Shown here: positions 1 through 12,139 of the stretch, one piece after another
How positions within the stretch are numbered: position 1 is the first letter of the stretch
Layout of the letters: the number at the start of each line of letters is the position of its first letter
From: Diatrype stigma
Lineage: Eukaryota; Ascomycota; Sordariomycetes; Xylariales; Diatrypaceae
Length of the DNA stretch: 64,000 nt
NCBI GenBank assembly: GCA_022225965.2
Contig: JAKJXP020000014.1
Coordinates: 124,001 to 188,000 of the forward strand
Direction of reading: 5' to 3'
The notes under the pieces: model-generated
Databases searched by the model: none
Told to the model about the DNA's origin: nothing
The model's input: only the letters and a program-made list of their open reading frames with translations
Made by a program: the position numbers and the translations under genes

Positions 1-2259
1 CCTCGTGGGCGCCGTTCAGGATGAGGTAAGTGCCGTCTGGGAGCGGGGCTACGCAGCTCATGACGCGCTTCGAGGGCATGCGCTCCAGAGTCCACACCGG
101 ATTGGCGGCGTCGGGCTGGATGCTGACACAGTTATCCAGCGCCGCGTGGCCCGTGGTGGCGCCGCCGCAGATGAGGACGCCCAGGGGGTCGCTGTAGGGG
201 GCGTGCTGCGGGAGGAGCACCGAGGTCCCTTCTAGAGGATAGGTGCGCCCGGCCAGACTGTCGGTGACGGATCCGGGGGCGTTCGGCAACGTCTTGATGG
301 TGGCGAAAGTGGCCGCGTCGAGGATCCTAGCCTCATTCCAGTATTGAACGAAGATGCCACCACTGGGGAGGATGCTGAGAAAGGGGTATAGCTGCGACAT
401 CGGGGGTTAGTAATCGTCGTTCCTACATGAAAACATCCCCAAGGAGCTTCTACCCGTGCTGGGCAACTAAATAATCAGTAGGGCATGCTTACATTATTAG
501 GATCGGTACGCTCTAGCCAGTCCATATACAAAGGTGCAGTGCCCGTTGGGGGTAGGATCTCGAGAGTTGGTACCGGACGGTCATTGGAGCCAACCTCACC
601 ACCTACGACTAGAATGGATCCATTCGCCATGACCATGGCACTCGGGTACCATCGCCCCTGTTGAAGTCTCAGGTTTGCGTTATCTTCTTCCCAATCATTG
701 ACGCCAGCAACCCCTAGCGACCCATCCGGCCAGTATAGACGAACGCCATATGTAGAGTCAAGAGACCACCCACCGACTGTCAGCTGCCGGGCGCCCTTGT
801 CGGGGAGTACGAGACCAGCCGAGCAGAAGATATCGGTCTTGACGTGCATCTCCCTCCATGCAGCGTCGAAGTCCCCGATCTGGCTGGGGTCAAGCTCGTA
901 GGCACCGGTACTGTTCGGGGGACCTGTCCCATACTTCTCCAAGAAAGTAATCTTTCCAGTAATGGACTCCATAGTCATCAAGGGGGTCACAACGCCGCCA
1001 ACAAAATTGGAGTACTGGCCGGCTGCGACGCCCTGGGGGTAGTGAAAGACATACAGCGGCGTCTCCCCTGTCCAATAATACAACGAAAGCCTGGAACCAC
1101 CACCGCAGATAGCTGACGCATTACCCGAGCAGGCGATATTGCAATCACTTTCGGGATGCAGCGTAGAGCCAACGGTATCAACGTCGATAGGGTCGCCGCA
1201 ATAACACTCTTCGCCGTATTCCATGCCAGCAGCCGAATAGCCAAATTGAGCACACAATCCTAGGCATAAATCGGCGGTGTTGGTATCAGGGAAGTATAGT
1301 GCCCAGGGTAAAGTGCGCTGGTTGTTTATGTTATCGTCGAAGCAACCTTGATATGTCCATGTCTCATTCAAGCCCGCCGTCTGAGGGGTTGGTGGCTGAA
1401 AGGTACTAGGAGGGCCATCAGAATATATGGTCAGGTAGCCAGCGCCACCGCACATCTCATCGCTATTGCCTGAACAGGGTGTGGCACAGCTGGAATCATC
1501 AGGAGAAGCAATGCCCCCGTTGTAGATGGCGTTGCTGCAAAAGCATTGCTGGTAATATTCCGTCCCAGAGACGCTATAGCCTTGACCGAAGCAGAGCTGG
1601 GCACATTTTTGTTGTGTCAACTCAGGGTCATCAGGAGCCTGGTAGGTCGGCATGATACGACCGTTTGGTCCATCCTGCCAGCACCCCTGGTTAGTCCAGC
1701 CCTCGGGGAACCCCGTGGCAGCGGGCTGCGAGCCGCCAGAAGAGCTAGTCGTACTCGAAGGGGCAGTCGCCCCCTCTTTGATGTATACGGACAGCCGATT
1801 TCCGTTGCCACAGAAGTTCGTACTGTTCCCGGCACAGAGCATGCTGCAGTCTGTGATAGGAGCATCAACAGACCCTTTCTCGAGCTTATTGCCGCAGTAA
1901 CACTCCCTGCCATATTCTACACCGAAGAATATGGTGTCATTATCTTCACAGAATGCCCGGCAAGTCTCAAGAGTCATGCCATCATCGGCGTAGTTGAACA
2001 GCTTGAGAGCTCGAACATTGGTTGCTTCCGTCTCACAGCCATACCAGATGTAGTCGCCAACAGCATCCGGCTGAAAAGCAACGTTTGGAGAATCCAGAGT
2101 ACTGATACCCGTTGTACTTGCAGGAGCATGTGACGTCTGGGATATGGATGAAGACAGCGCAAGGGTTGGTGATGTCTGAGCTAGGGATGAAGACAACAAA
2201 GACAAGACTAACAACGAGAGAATCGAGTCATGTCGTGTCGCCTCTATAGTGAAGAGCAT
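1..2259 (-). CDS. WSC-domain glyoxal oxidase-like copper radical oxidase (3' end missing)
   Basis: Predicted secreted copper radical oxidase that would oxidise small aldehydes to acids with release of hydrogen peroxide. Exons 2259-493 and 391-1 on the minus strand, joined across a 101-base intron with a GTAAGC donor, a TTACTAAC branch site and a CAG acceptor; the frame continues smoothly through the join. Start set at 2259 because the first 25 residues there form a signal peptide; an in-frame ATG at 2334 would bury it. Three WSC domains (cysteine-rich, with EYGRECYCG and CGGxxRLSxY-type motifs) fill residues about 55-400, followed by the glyoxal oxidase beta-propeller. Cys479 in FCSAG and Tyr538 in RWYP sit where the family forms its Cys-Tyr radical cofactor. 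The C-terminal copper-binding part lies outside the window. WSC repeats suggest carbohydrate or wall binding. Family assignment is secure; substrate is inferred. Confidence 0.9.
392..492 (-). other. Intron of the WSC-glyoxal oxidase gene
   Basis: Minus-strand intron with GTAAGC donor at 492-487, TTACTAAC branch-like site and CAG acceptor at 394-392. Removing it joins two phase-0 exons and keeps the glyoxal oxidase frame open. Confidence 0.85.
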
Positions 2260-5200
2260 TATTGCCGAGTAAGACTTAACAAACCCGCATCGACGAGATC
2301 TGAGACCCAATACGAGCGGAGCTATAAAGTCCAAGCTAACACAGGAAGTAGTGACGGAATAAGTATATGCTACCGTGCACGAGACAAGAAGCCCGAGGCT
2401 AAAAGGAATGAAGTGCCTGATGGGGTTGTAGATTAAATATAAGAGTACCTCTGGTCATGAGCTCTTCCTGCAGCCCTTGCTTCAGGCTGTATGCCTAAGA
2501 GTGGCATCCCACCCAACCGCATCGGATGACTTCGTTCGAGAACATGACCGGGAGAACTAACGGATTTCTTGAAGCGCGCTACTCCTGAACTGGGCATTGC
2601 GCCTGCAACAAATAGATACATAGAGTTGGAAAAAGAATAAATCGACTGAGAAAATAAACAACGAGGAACGAGAAGATGGAAGTCGGAGTGTACCGGTCAG
2701 TCGTCGGTGTAGTCAGGGGGCGCGTGCCATTCTTCGTGCCATACTTTGAAGCCACGGCTTACGGGGGGCGTGATATAAACCCTTCCCCCTTTTCCTTTTC
2801 CTTTACCTTTCCTTTGGTTGATGAGTCGAGCGCCTCTGTGGCGAGCTAGCTTGGACCCCACATGTTTGTGTTGTACACGGGACGGTAGCATTGGGTTATG
2901 AGAGGAATGTCATATTGTGACTATGTGGATATTGCAGCTGTGGGATGTTGCACTCGGTGGAAAAAGGAAGGAATCTGGCACTCAAGTCAAGTTCGGAGAA
3001 GACCAAGTAGATGGGTCGATACGAGATCGCCCAGCGCTAGCACTAGCGCTTGGCTTATAATATGGGGAATATTTGGCCCATAGGTTCTATAACGGGCCAG
3101 CTGGAGATTTCCTACATACATGCATGTATGTATGTGTCCTGTATCAACTCACCTAGGTGTATATCAAAGTCCTAGAGTACTTATCTAGGTAGGTAACAGG
3201 TAATTAGATACTTGAGGCAAGGGTTTTTGGTATTACCTGACCAAGGGCTTACTTTCAATGTGTATCCTCCAGATACATTGTCAGGCTTCAGGCTTTGTTA
3301 TCAGCATATGGAAACTCGAAAGATCGTATGTTTGTTTTCTCTATATGGACCAGGACAGTTCGCACCTCGTATAAACGCCCTTACTACTGTCAAGTACCGA
3401 ACAGAGGGTTCAGCCGTTCTTAGCCCACCCAGGTATCTAAACGTTATGGGTAGTTGGAAGCGCAAGGCAGATCTTTGTAAGACGTGATGGCAGTCTAAGT
3501 GACATTGTTACAAGGCATTGATACAAAACATGCATGTGTAAGCACCAAAGTATCCGATTCGTCGAGGTCACAGCTGTTGGTGTAGGCTGTGTGGTGGCTG
3601 ACAGAAGCTAGTAGGTAACAACCATGTAGCGTTCAAATGCAGGCTCATACCGCCGTCACTGGTCCAGAAATCACCAGGGTATATTTTGGGGGGTGCCCCC
3701 GCATGCATCATATGGCCCTCTTTTGTATCGGTTGGGTTTCATCGTGGCTATGGAGGACGATGCCCTTGAGCGTTGTACTGAGGAACCAAACCCATGCTCA
3801 TGACTTGCCTAGGTCTGTAAGGGCGCCGGCGCAGATGGTGGGGAGAACTTCACGATAATTCATAGTTGTATTACTAACATTTCACGCATTAACACGGTCT
3901 CTTGTATGGCGACGTGCCTTTACATAGCATCTCTAAAATAGGGGGCGTCTAGGTGTATCAAGGTAAGTAAAGAAGATATCGATCAGCTGAAGTTTTCTTC
4001 GACCTTCCTGATTTGCAGACATGCATATGTCGTTGAAGGTCTATAGCAGCTTAGGGTTGTCATAAAGCTGATACGAGGTGGACTCATGTCAGCCATAGGC
4101 AGATATCTATCTATATGACATGCAGCATAGTCTCTAGGAACGCAAGCTCTTCTGGATAAGCTGGGGGTAAATACCGGTTTACTTGGTCTGACCCTCGATC
4201 TCTACTGGCTAGCAAATACCAGTGCTGACATGTCAAGGATGTTCCCGTTGCCCGTATCCTAGTCTAGGCGAGTTCTTGATTCCTAGAGGGGTTTATCTTG
4301 TCCAGGCCCCAGCCAGCACACAGGATCTACTACCGAATGTCTCGAGCAAAAAAAAACTGGAGCGTAAACAGATTCCTTGGGGAAGCAATTTCTAGCGAAC
4401 CTAACGAGTATGTCTTCCTATCACTTGAGCAGCTGACGGTCAGAGATACCGAATGGTGCCAAAACTATCGTGACATGGGGTTGCAGTGAGGTTTATCCAG
4501 CACGTGAAAGCCTTACACGCATCTGTACGCATATATTCGGCCGCTGATCATTCTCAGGTCTATGTCATGAACAAGGTACAAGGAACAGGCTTCGAATGGC
4601 GCACATCTGGCCGAAAAACCCCGTCCTTTTCCTGTACCTACGGCTTAGTAACACTGAACTTTGAGATGGCATTTCCAAGAGAAGGCTCCGCCATCTGGTC
4701 TCCTTCATTTAATAAAATGAATCAGGCAATGATGGCGCCTACTCGAGCAATGATTGACCCGAGTGGTCAAGTTGTGCTACGGGAATTGATGATCAGCGCG
4801 CTACAACAACGGTTATCTTCCGAGAAAGTGTTGATCAAGCCCGACCGACCGGCGATCGCCCGGCTACTCCCTCAAGGGTTGCCCCACATCGCCCACTAGA
4901 TAAGCTTACAGCCCCCTGTCATAACCTTGTCTGCTGGTGTTAGTTTCCGCGGTGGAGCCCCGAAACTGTCCTGTACAGGGGGAAGCCTTTCTGTCGCGTG
5001 TAATTAACGTCGAATCTACGTAGCAGACTGGCTAAAGCCGTAGAGTAACAACTGGGCACATATTTAAATACTTCAGAGTAATATTTCAAAGACGCATTAT
5101 AGCCGAACTGTCATCGAAATCTTTTTACTAATACGATTCAGATATACTTCAGATACCTGCCTTTTTAGGGCCCGAGAAGTCAACCAATCCGATATTGACT

Positions 5201-7073
5201 CAGCATTGCTCTTAAGACTTGAACTTGTTTTCAACAGCATAAGACCAGCCCTTACATAGCTCTACTGTGTAAAATGTGTATGAACTATTTCGTAGGTGTA
5301 CAAAGGGCCAAGCTATCCCATCCAATCTGGTTTAAGATTACGGTATTTAATCTTATTTGCTCCCAATACTCCTTAACAGTTGTGTTCCTTCCTAGTATCG
5401 GAAAGCTCAGCGAGTTGTGGCGCAACCTCCTGACGGCGGGGTCACCAGGCTCCCTCGGCGCAACATGACGGTGAACATGACGGTGCATGAATGGCGCGGC
5501 CGGCCCATATTTACCGGTTATACAACCGAGCTGGATTGAAACACGCTGAGGGAAACCTACTTGCCCCACGTGGTTTTTGCCAATTGTGTTACAAATGTTA
5601 CTGTTGCAGTACAGTGCTTGGAGTAGTATTATGCGTGCTGTGACCTGGAAGAACATGCAATGTGGCTTGCCCAGATGTAAGCGAAGCGTGGTATTGAGAG
5701 CAATTGTCTCAATGATTAGCTGCGAACATTAAAGGCTGATGTGGATAGTAAGTGAGAACTTTTCGTACAGACCAAAGTAGTAGAAGCCGAAATGACCACA
5801 AGCAGTTTCCATAGCCACCAACTGAAGCAATGTTATTGCTCACAGGGTGACGTCTATTCTGGTCATTGATATTCGCACTTCCAACCTTTGGTCAAGTGTA
5901 GCGGGGAGCCGTGGGATGTCTAGGAGGATATGTGAAGGGGTTTAGTACTATAAGCTGTCACAAAACGTTGTTATTCTTGATTGGAGTGGATAGTAAGTAG
6001 GTATGCATCAAAGCCTAAGCTCGCAGGTTGCTACCTGTTCCCACATGTCAACATCATGGAGAGCGTCGCTTAGGATGCCACGATAAATGGTGCCTGGTTA
6101 CTTAATAAGCATGCGGCGCTAGATCTATCGCTAATTTGGTTCGGGGCCTGACAACTGCAGTCAAAGAAATTCTCGGAGACTAGCCTAGATCCCGGGTGGC
6201 GATTGCGAAAAGGAATGAAGCTGATGTGTTGGGATGGATTTGTTGTCGTGGACTCGTGGAGCTATATTCGCAGCTTGGAACCATAATTCCGAGTGGAAGT
6301 AATTAAGTTAATAATTGCCAGTTGGAACCCAGTTACTCGCAAGAGCTGAATTCGTATTGGTGAAGAGACGGACAGGCCTGGGATAGACGCAAAGATTTGC
6401 TCAAGAGTGCATTAAATTGGAGAATCGGTTGATCCTACTAATCATGCTTCAGCAACTCAGTATACTTGACGTCAAGTAGGAAAATCATTCATTGCTTGGA
6501 TGGCTCTGCCGCTATCTTCACAACAGCTGCTTATTGGAAGTAGGTAACAACATACATACATTAGGTAAGGGGTTAGGTGTCTTGAGTCACTGCCCAGGTC
6601 CGAGGTCCCGTCCCGTACTGCCCGCCGGTGGGTGAAAAGCACCTTAGTCTCAAGGTCCACAATAACTCTGCAATTGAGCAAATCATGACCAGTAGCCGCA
6701 AAATCCTAGTGTTGACTCATATGCCTTAGTGCATCATCGCCACAACTCCAGAGGCAGTGGCTAATGATAATTTAAGTCAGGCTATTTAACATCATCAAAT
6801 GAGGCCAGAACAGCTGTATTCCGTTGATCTTGAAAGAAGTGTTGCTTCTGCATTCGTTCGTTCACTGGCCGTACGTTTTGTCACTTCTTTTTGAGCTCAT
6901 ACCACTCTTCTTTTCCTATTGTCTGAAGTCGCTGTATTTCAAAAAGCGCACACACAGATAGACTCGGCGACAACGGCACTGGTCACAACACGCGCTGAGC
7001 TAGATACATACAAAGTCTTCCCAGCAAAGGCTACATTTGTTACGAGTATCAATTCATTCGAAGAAGCATAACC
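2260..7073. other. Gene-poor intergenic region, 4.8 kb
   Basis: No recognisable coding gene. The longest frames (4486-4899 plus, 137 codons from a GTG; 5285-5656 minus, 123 codons) have no familiar motif, signal peptide or convincing spliced extension. Base composition is moderate, so it is not a RIP-mutated block like the one at 37082-40418. It holds a 20-bp perfect palindrome at 3113-3132 and many TAGGTA/TACCTA words. The last few hundred bases before 7074 should contain the promoter and leader of the NF-X1-type gene. Confidence 0.6.
3113..3132. repeat. 20-bp perfect palindrome of TACA/TGTA words
   Basis: Positions 3113-3122 (TACATACATG) are the exact reverse complement of 3123-3132. It could be a dyad binding site or simply a folded microsatellite; nothing nearby decides. 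Confidence 0.6.
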
Positions 7074-10000
7074 ATGGCAGATTCACGGGTGGAACCCGCC
7101 CAGCCTAGTGGAACTCCGAGGGGTAATAATCGCCAGCCACGGAGAGGTAGGCCTTCGAGAAATCGGGGAGGTCGTGCCCGCGGAGGATCCCAGGCCGGCG
7201 GGGCAGGCCAGCCCCGTTTGGCTACTGCCGTCCCTACGGAGACAGCTACGGCTGATGGGGTGTCGGACAACCCTCCTGCAAATGCGACTGAGGGCCGGGG
7301 TGCAAGGGGGCCGAGAAGACCGAGAGGGCCAAGGGGTGCGAGACAGCCAAGGGGGGGCCGTGGCCATGGTAACATGACCACTTTCGGCACGCAAAGAACG
7401 TTCGGCGGTCACCTCTCAGGACAACCCGAGGATGGTGGTGATGCCAGCGCACACCTTAACGTCAATGCGCCTGCATTCGTGCCAGGGCAACCCGTAGCCT
7501 CGGAACGGTAAGCAGTAACTCCGCAACGTATTAGAGACTTTATAGCTAATTGATCTCATAGCAAGTCTATCCAAGCTGACCATATCGGAAAGCGAACTCC
7601 AGTGGCCCGTGGATCCAAGTCGACAGCGCTGGATCTCCCAACTCGGATCCACGAAGACATTAGTAACGGGCAGTACGAATGTGTCATATGCACGAATGAA
7701 GTTCTCCGCAATTCCAAAGTATGGTCATGTTCTATATGCTGGACTGTTTCCCACATGTCTTGCGTTAAGAAATGGCACTCGAACCAAATCAAGCTTCAGA
7801 ACGAACGCCAGCCTGAACAACGTCAAGCAGGCTGGCGATGTCCTGGATGCAACTCAACAATGACCGAGGAGCCTACCATATATCACTGTTGGTGTGGAAA
7901 GGATATCAATCCCAGGGCGATACCTGGAATAAGCCCCCACAGTTGTGGCCAGACATGCTCCAAGCCGAGAGGAACTTGTCCACATCCATGCCCCTTGGAA
8001 TGTCACGCAGGTCCCTGTCCACCATGCCTACTGATGGGGCCGCCTCAGTCATGTTACTGTGGGAAACACACCTCCACCAAACGTTGCGGAGAAACCGCAT
8101 ATAACCAAGGCTGGAATTGTCATGAGATTTGCGGTGACATCCTTCCTTGTGGAGAACATGAATGCCAAAGGGAATGCCATCCTGGGCTATGTGGAAGCTG
8201 CGAGATTCCGATCCCCTCACTATGTTACTGTGGCCGTGAAACTAAGGTGATCCCTTGCGACCGACGTGGCGACAAAATCGAGTCTTACAACTATCGTGGA
8301 AGCGAGACGGTCTCTGCCATACCTGCGAGCGATGATCTATCTGAATCCTGGTTCTGGGGCTCTTTTGAGTGTAGCGCAGTGTGCGGTCGAGCGTTCGACT
8401 GCGGGAGGCATCATTGCCAGAAGAACTGCCACCCTCAGGATGATCAAGAGTCCCATTGCCCATTTTCGCCCGATTTGGTCACTCACTGTCCTTGCGGCAA
8501 AACACCCTTAGCGGAGATTTTGAAGGGGCCGAGAGTTTCCTGTGAAGATAAGATTCCTAACTGCGACAAAGTTTGTGATAAACTACTATCCTGTGGGCAG
8601 CACTCGTGTCATCAAACTTGTCATTCCGGACCTTGTGGTCCATGTACACAGAGCATGAACATCGCCTGCCGTTGCGGCCGAACCGAATCAAGAACAATCT
8701 GCCATCAGGGCGACCTTTCGACTCCGGAGTGTAGAAGGCTTTGTCGCGCGCAGCTAAACTGTGGTAGACACGAGCATGGCGAACACTGTTGCCCTGCCGA
8801 AAGGAAAGCAATGGAGCGTGTAGCCGCAAAGAGGAAGAACAAAGTTACGGCGGTCTCTAACGATGAGTTTGAGGCAGAGCATATCTGTACCCGCGTCTGT
8901 GGGCGAGACCTGAAGTGTGGGAGACACAAGTGTCAACAGATGTGCCATAGAGGTCCATGTGCCTCCTGCCCTGAAGCAATCTTCGATGAGATTATTTGCC
9001 ACTGTGGCCGGACGGTTCTTTATCCCCCACAACCATGTGGTACGCGGCCGCCCGAGTGCCGGTTTGACTGTACTCGCCCTCGTCCCTGTGGCCATCCACA
9101 AGTCTCCCACAATTGCCATCCAGATGACCAGACGTGCCCTAAGTGCCCGTTCTTGGTAGAAAAGCGGTGCGTCTGTGGCAAGCAGACGCTCAAGAACCAA
9201 CCCTGCTGGTTTCAAGACGGACGTTGCGGCCTGCCCTGCAACAAAGAGTTAAAATGCGGATACCATAAGTGTAGGAAGAATTGCCATCGTCCTGGTGAAT
9301 GCGAGGATGCGGATATTCCTGGTTCGCATTGTAATCAACCATGCATGAAGTCTCGCCAGTCTTGCGATCACGAAGACATGGAGCAATGCCATGCCCCTTA
9401 CCCATGCAAGGAAGACAAGCCATGCCAGGCTAAGACCTTCTTGACGTGCGAGTGTCAGCATCGCAAGCAGGAAGTCAGATGTATGGCGTCTAAGACGAAT
9501 CCATGGCCCCAGCGTTTGACACTTAAGTGTGATGACGAATGCCTCCGCCTGCAGCGGAATGCTCGTCTCGCCAATGCGTTGAACATCGACCCTCAGACTC
9601 ACACAGACGATCATATACCTTACTCGGATACCACGTTGAAGTTTTACAGAGAACATACTAAATGGGCTGATACCTACGAGCGCGAGTATCGTGTATTCGC
9701 AAGCGACCCGGCTGAGAAGCGGGTGCGGTTCAAGCCTATGCAGTCTTACCAGCGTGCTTTCCTCCATTCTTTAGCAGAAGACTTCGGGTTTGATAGTGAA
9801 AGCAGCGATCCGGAACCGCACCGCCACGTGTGCTTGTTCAAGACGCCACGTTTCGTATCGGCACCTATGAAAACATTATCCCAGTGTGTGAGGATTCGTG
9901 CCACCCAAGCACAACAGGCCTCTACGACGACCCAGGCATCGACAACAAGCGACGACATGGCGCTGAAGCAGCTTCCTTACAACGCCCTGCTCCTTTCCGA

Positions 10001-10478
10001 GCCGCGGTTCGGCTTGACCGTCGAGGACATCGACGCAGCCCTCAAGCGCGATTACGCGGCCCACCCAACCATCAAGATCCAGACGAGCTTCCTGCCGTCC
10101 GAGGAGGTCGTCCTCAAGGGCTCGGGCTCGTGGACGCCGCAGGCGCTCGAGACGTCCCTGTCGTCCCTCAAGCCAGCCCTCGCGACGACGATCAGACGCC
10201 TCGACCTCGCTAAGGGCGTCTCGCTGTGCCACGTCGACGACTCCCTGAACGTCCTCCGGCGCGAGGCAAAGCCCCAAGCCCGGAGCGACGGGTGGAGCGC
10301 TGTCATCGGTCGGTCCGCGGCACGGCCGAAGCCCGCCAGCAGCGCTAGCGGGCCCTCTAGCATGCCGCTGCGCAGCCGCTTCGTCGCTCTGAGGAGGGAG
10401 CCGAAGAAGAAGGCGGAGGAGTCCGTAGATGAGGACTGGGAAGCGGCGGCGGAGAAGCTGGATGAGAATGAGGAGTAG
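7074..10478 (+). CDS. FAP1: NF-X1-type zinc-finger protein (FAP1 homologue)
   Basis: Fungal homologue of human NFX1 and yeast Fap1, a nuclear or cytoplasmic protein with ubiquitin-ligase-like and nucleic-acid-binding features; Fap1 binds the FKBP12 protein Fpr1. Two exons, 7074-7507 and 7562-10478, joined across a 54-base intron (GTAAGC...CATAG), giving 1,116 residues. Residues 1-145 are rich in Arg and Gly (RGRP, RGG-like). A RING/PHD-like finger (CVIC...CSIC...HxxC...CPGC) lies near 185-230. About ten NF-X1 repeats of the form CGxHxCxxxCHxGxCxxC run from about 260 to 770. An R3H-like segment (SYQRAFLHSLAEDFGF) is near 866-910, and the C-terminus is charged. Length and domain order match the family. 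The ATG context and the arginine-rich start support 7074. Confidence 0.93.
7508..7561 (+). other. Intron of the NF-X1-type gene
   Basis: A 54-base intron with GTAAGC donor at 7508 and an ATAG acceptor ending at 7561. Splicing joins an Arg codon (CG|C) and carries the frame into the RING-like finger. Confidence 0.88.
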
Positions 10479-11029
10479 GTAGTCAGACCTAAGTTGACTT
10501 GATTAATCCGGGGCTATGCGTCGGGGTCATGTATGATTGCTATTGCAAAATTCGACGTCATAGCATGTCAAAATCAGTTCGTAGCGGAATATATTAGAAA
10601 CCAAGTCTGCTATGTGACCCCTAATCTCTCTTCCTGCCTTTCGTCCCCACCCCCCCCAGCCACCATTCTTTATCCTAAGCTGAAGATAATTCGACCTATC
10701 AACAATGCCCTGTTAATACCTGGCACGAACGACTGCATCCAGAATTAACAACGCCCAATGCATATAAAGGTTGTTGGTCCGGCCTCCTGAAACTGAAGAG
10801 ATGGCCAGGGGGTGGATTCGTGAGTATTACGTACTGTACGCACTATGTACATGTACAAAACGGGGACCCGCTTTACATAAGTACTTAAAATGTTGCCCCG
10901 CTGCGCTGTGGCTCATGCTTGCGGCATGAAGCTCCGAGCAATTGACCTAGGCAAGTGCTACCTACTTAGCTAGAACCAACTTTATTTCCTCCCTGCCTTC
11001 CGCGTCTTCACCTTGACAGCTTTCCCAAA
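10479..11029. other. Intergenic spacer between the NF-X1 and VPS71 genes
   Basis: Between two genes on the same strand. I see a C-rich run near 10651 and TACCTACTTAG words just before 10980, but no gene. Confidence 0.5.
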
Positions 11030-12139
11030 ATGAACAACTTCGGGGTCATCGAGCTCGCAAGCACCAAGACGACCAACGCGCCAGGCTGGGCCTATGTACC
11101 CGACACATCATCCTCGTCGGGCCCGCAGCTCCTGCTGCAACAGTCGGCCGGCGCCTCCTCCACTACCACCACCGCTGCAGCTGCGACCGCCGCCACGACG
11201 AACCGGAAGAAGCGGGGGGCGCGCGCCGGCGCCGGTGCCGGCGGCCTGAGCCAAGCTGACGCGAACGCGCGCCAGGAGGCCAAGATCCGCAAGGAGCTCG
11301 AGATCCTCGACCGCGACAACCACTACCACCGGGACGTGAGCATCCCGATCCCGCCGAAGAAGCAGCAGACAGGTGGAAGCGGTAGCAGTAGCAATAAACA
11401 CACTCCCAATGTCCGCAAAATCCTGCAGTCTCAGAAGACGTTCGCGAACCACCTCGATGACTTCCAGGCGCTACTCGCCGCGAACCCCGGCGGCAGCGGT
11501 GGTGCTACGGCCGCGGCTGCTGCTATCGCGATGATGGGGACTACCACGAGCAGCTCGGGCAGGAGGGGGACCATAGGAGGCGGAGGAGCGACAATAACAA
11601 CAACGGGCGCAGCGGCGGCGGCAGCGGGACATAATAGAAAGGGCGCGGCCAGATCTCGCAGTACGTCCAAGGCCGCCACGCCCGCCCCGAAACCGCACAC
11701 CCCAGCAGGTAGTAGAGGCATGGTCAAGCCAGAAGACGACGACAACGACGTAGAGATGCGCGACGCGGATGCGCCAGCAGCAGCAGCAGCAGACGCCATA
11801 GATGGCGGCAGCACCTACCTCCAGCCGCCGCCGCCCGGCACGCGACCGGCGCCGCACCCGGCGGACGCCGACCCCCTGCTGGCCTCGAGGGTGCCGCCGA
11901 CGCCGACGGATGCCGAGCTGGCCGCGCTGCTGGCCGCGCCGCCGCTGAGCTACGCGGAGGCGGTGGCGGTGGCGGTGTCGGCAGCCCCGGGGTCGGGCGC
12001 CCCGCGGCCGCGGCGCGCCTTCTGCGAGGTCTGCGGCTACTGGGGCCGCGTGCGGTGCACCAAGTGCGGCGTCCGCGTGTGCGCGCTCGACTGCCTCGAG
12101 ACGCACCGCGAGGAGTGCGTTACGCGGTATGGGCTGTGA
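11030..12139 (+). CDS. VPS71: HIT zinc-finger protein, VPS71/ZNHIT1-like SWR1-complex subunit
   Basis: Predicted subunit of the SWR1 chromatin remodeller, which exchanges histone H2A for H2A.Z. Single exon, 369 residues. The N-terminus (FGVIELASTKTTNAPGW) and the central KHTPNVRKILxSQKTFANHLDDF block match fungal VPS71 proteins as I know them. The last 40 residues are a HIT zinc finger with ligands in the order CxxC, CxxC, CxxxC, HxxxC. The protein is longer than the yeast one because of alanine, glycine, threonine and proline-rich inserts at roughly 38-75, 150-205 and 235-275. Those inserts also produce long meaningless frames on the other strand. Identity rests on the conserved blocks plus the finger; high confidence. 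Confidence 0.88.
   Translation: MNNFGVIELASTKTTNAPGWAYVPDTSSSSGPQLLLQQSAGASSTTTTAAAATAATTNRKKRGARAGAGAGGLSQADANARQEAKIRKELEILDRDNHYHRDVSIPIPPKKQQTGGSGSSSNKHTPNVRKILQSQKTFANHLDDFQALLAANPGGSGGATAAAAAIAMMGTTTSSSGRRGTIGGGGATITTTGAAAAAAGHNRKGAARSRSTSKAATPAPKPHTPAGSRGMVKPEDDDNDVEMRDADAPAAAAADAIDGGSTYLQPPPPGTRPAPHPADADPLLASRVPPTPTDAELAALLAAPPLSYAEAVAVAVSAAPGSGAPRPRRAFCEVCGYWGRVRCTKCGVRVCALDCLETHREECVTRYGL

Noticed and set aside
4298..4899. Overlapping frames of 63 and 137 codons that could be one frameshifted gene
   Set aside because: Starts are TTG and GTG, no motif recognised and no splice pair joins them convincingly.
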